From positions 1 to 6,424 of the forward strand of contig JAIPHI010000152.1 of assembly GCA_021735285.1 (NCBI GenBank): a stretch of 6,424 nucleotides of DNA, given 5' to 3'. Below, piece by piece: positions 5,187 to 6,424 of this stretch. The position numbers and the translations under genes are program-made. Positions within the stretch are counted from its first letter, which is position 1, and each line of letters begins with the position of its first letter. Source of the stretch: Fidelibacterota bacterium (GTDB lineage Bacteria > Fidelibacterota > UBA2242 > JAFGTP01). Below the pieces are notes generated by a model. That model searched no databases and was not told the origin of the DNA. It saw nothing but the letters and a program-made list of their open reading frames with translations.

Positions 5187-6424
5187 ATGAAAGCCAAAAA
5201 TATAAATATAATAATTCTATTTTGTATATTATCCTGTATTTTGTCTCTCAATGCTCAGGAAGAATACGATGGATATATTGTTAAGGATATCGAGTTCTCC
5301 GGCAATGAAAAATTCTCCCGGAAAGAATTATTAAAACAAATTCCCATACGAGAAACAATTTTTCTACGCAGACATATTTTCCGAAAAAAAGCATTTCGCT
5401 ATAGTGAAGAACTTCTCACTGCTTCTCTTGAGATATTGCAAAAATTTTATCAGAGAGAAGGCTATTTAAATACGAGTGTAGAGAAAGATAAACTGGTCGC
5501 TAACCAAAAAAAGGGGCAAATAGATTTAATATCGATCAGCATAAATGAAGGTCGACCGATCAGGGTAGGAAAGATAAATTACAACATAGCCCCGGAATCG
5601 GATATAGATTCTAATAAAAAGGATCAAATAATTGACAAAATTACTGATTCAAGGATATTAACAGAAGGGCTACGTTTTAGGGATCAGGATTTTAAACTGG
5701 ATAAGGAAGCAATAATCGGCATCTTTAATAGTGAGGGGTACACTTTTGCCAAAGCTGAGCATAATTTGCAATTAATCGTATCACAACAAATAGTGAATAT
5801 AAATTGGCAGATCAAACCGGGCCAAAAATATTATTTCGGAGAAACAAATGTAGTGGGCAATCAACATATTTCAAATAATTTTATACTGAAACAGCTGGCC
5901 TATGATAAGGGGGAGTTATTCAGACGAACTCAAATAGTAAAAACACAAAATAATATCTATGATCTGGGGCTTTTTCAGCTGGTTAACGTAAGGGCAAAAT
6001 ATGATAATCAGGGAGACAATAGAATACCAGTTGAAATAAGTGTGAAAGAAGCCCCACGTTTAAATACGCAAATCGGATTCGGCTATGGTTCTGAGGATAA
6101 ATTTAGAACTTTTATAGATCTTAGAAGATTGAATCTTTTTGGTGGAGCCCGCAGGGCTGAGTTCTCAGCCAGACATTCGGCTTTAGAATTATATAATATC
6201 AATCTGAAATATGTTCAGCCTCAGTTTATCACCCGGAAGGCCACGATTATTATTAACCCCTATATTAGGCGGGAAACTGAACCGGGTTATGAGACTCGAC
6301 GGGGTGGAGTGAATCTACCTTTCTCCTATAAATTCACCAAGGACTTGAAAAGTTCAGTCAATTTTTATATGGAACGGGTTCTACAGGAAGTCAATAAAAA
6401 CATCCCAGTAATGAACAGGGTTAA
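5187..6424 (+). CDS. Omp85-family outer-membrane assembly protein, TamA/BamA-like (3' end outside window)
   Basis: First 412 codons of a gene that runs off the window. Residues 1-23 are a signal peptide: KAKN, a hydrophobic stretch, then LNA before Q24. C13 and C17 lie in the hydrophobic core, but neither sits in a good lipobox. Three POTRA domains follow, at about 30-123 (begins YIVKDIEFSGNEKF; REGYLNTSVE before its last strand), 127-212 (SEGYTFAKAE) and 214-289 (GETNVVGNQHIS; DLGLFQLVNV; VEISVKEAP). From 291 the beta-barrel starts (NTQIGFGYGSEDK, then RRLNLFGGARRAEFS), a pattern typical of TamA/BamA first strands. POTRA domains bind unfolded outer-membrane proteins or partners in the periplasm; the barrel inserts or assembles them in the outer membrane. 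Three POTRAs fit TamA (E. coli, 577 residues) better than BamA (five), though BamA-like proteins with fewer occur. About 120 barrel residues are present, so a good part of the barrel is missing. The next Met is residue 395, so no other ATG start is possible. It is divergent from the SNF2 gene and not in an operon with anything upstream. Confidence 0.95.
   Translation, partial: MKAKNINIIILFCILSCILSLNAQEEYDGYIVKDIEFSGNEKFSRKELLKQIPIRETIFLRRHIFRKKAFRYSEELLTASLEILQKFYQREGYLNTSVEKDKLVANQKKGQIDLISISINEGRPIRVGKINYNIAPESDIDSNKKDQIIDKITDSRILTEGLRFRDQDFKLDKEAIIGIFNSEGYTFAKAEHNLQLIVSQQIVNINWQIKPGQKYYFGETNVVGNQHISNNFILKQLAYDKGELFRRTQIVKTQNNIYDLGLFQLVNVRAKYDNQGDNRIPVEISVKEAPRLNTQIGFGYGSEDKFRTFIDLRRLNLFGGARRAEFSARHSALELYNINLKYVQPQFITRKATIIINPYIRRETEPGYETRRGGVNLPFSYKFTKDLKSSVNFYMERVLQEVNKNIPVMNRV

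Overview
The window looks like chromosomal DNA from an AT-rich, double-membraned (diderm) bacterium. The evidence is a protein with a signal peptide, three POTRA domains and the start of an Omp85-type outer-membrane barrel, in DNA of low GC (estimated by eye, mid-30s percent). Short hairpins with a CTAAAG-like apex between genes suggest the Fibrobacterota-Chlorobiota-Bacteroidota side of the tree. The clear Shine-Dalgarno before the Omp85 gene argues mildly against typical Bacteroidota. Cloacimonadota or a relative is a guess from style, not a proof.

Layout. Positions 1-265 hold no gene I can support. Positions 266-3802 on the minus strand encode a complete 1178-residue SWIM zinc-finger/SNF2-family ATPase. 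Positions 3803-5186 form a 1384-base region between two divergent genes, with no convincing gene. From 5187 to the window edge, on the plus strand, lies the first 412 codons of a TamA/BamA-like outer-membrane assembly protein, cut off inside its barrel.

The intergenic region is the unusual part. It holds a 259-base imperfect inverted repeat (4435-4693) built from two 75-base arms. Each arm carries two short hairpins whose centres are exactly 44 bases apart. A fifth, slightly damaged hairpin follows at 4726-4740. All five share the apex CTNNAG while their stems differ in sequence and stay paired, as in REP/BIME-type extragenic palindromes. Two other hairpin types lie outside this block: a pair sharing a CAGCCT/AAGGCTTC core (4001-4031 and 4965-4981), and a three-armed alternating palindrome (5012-5041) about 145 bases before the Omp85 start. 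Two short open stretches (4173-4271 plus, 4852-4971 minus) may be gene remnants, but the evidence is weak.

The two genes have no evident functional link: one is a nucleic-acid motor in the cytoplasm, the other an envelope assembly factor. They read away from each other, so they share only the intergenic region. I see no complete new defence or mobile system here; the ordered palindrome block is the best candidate for something not well described.
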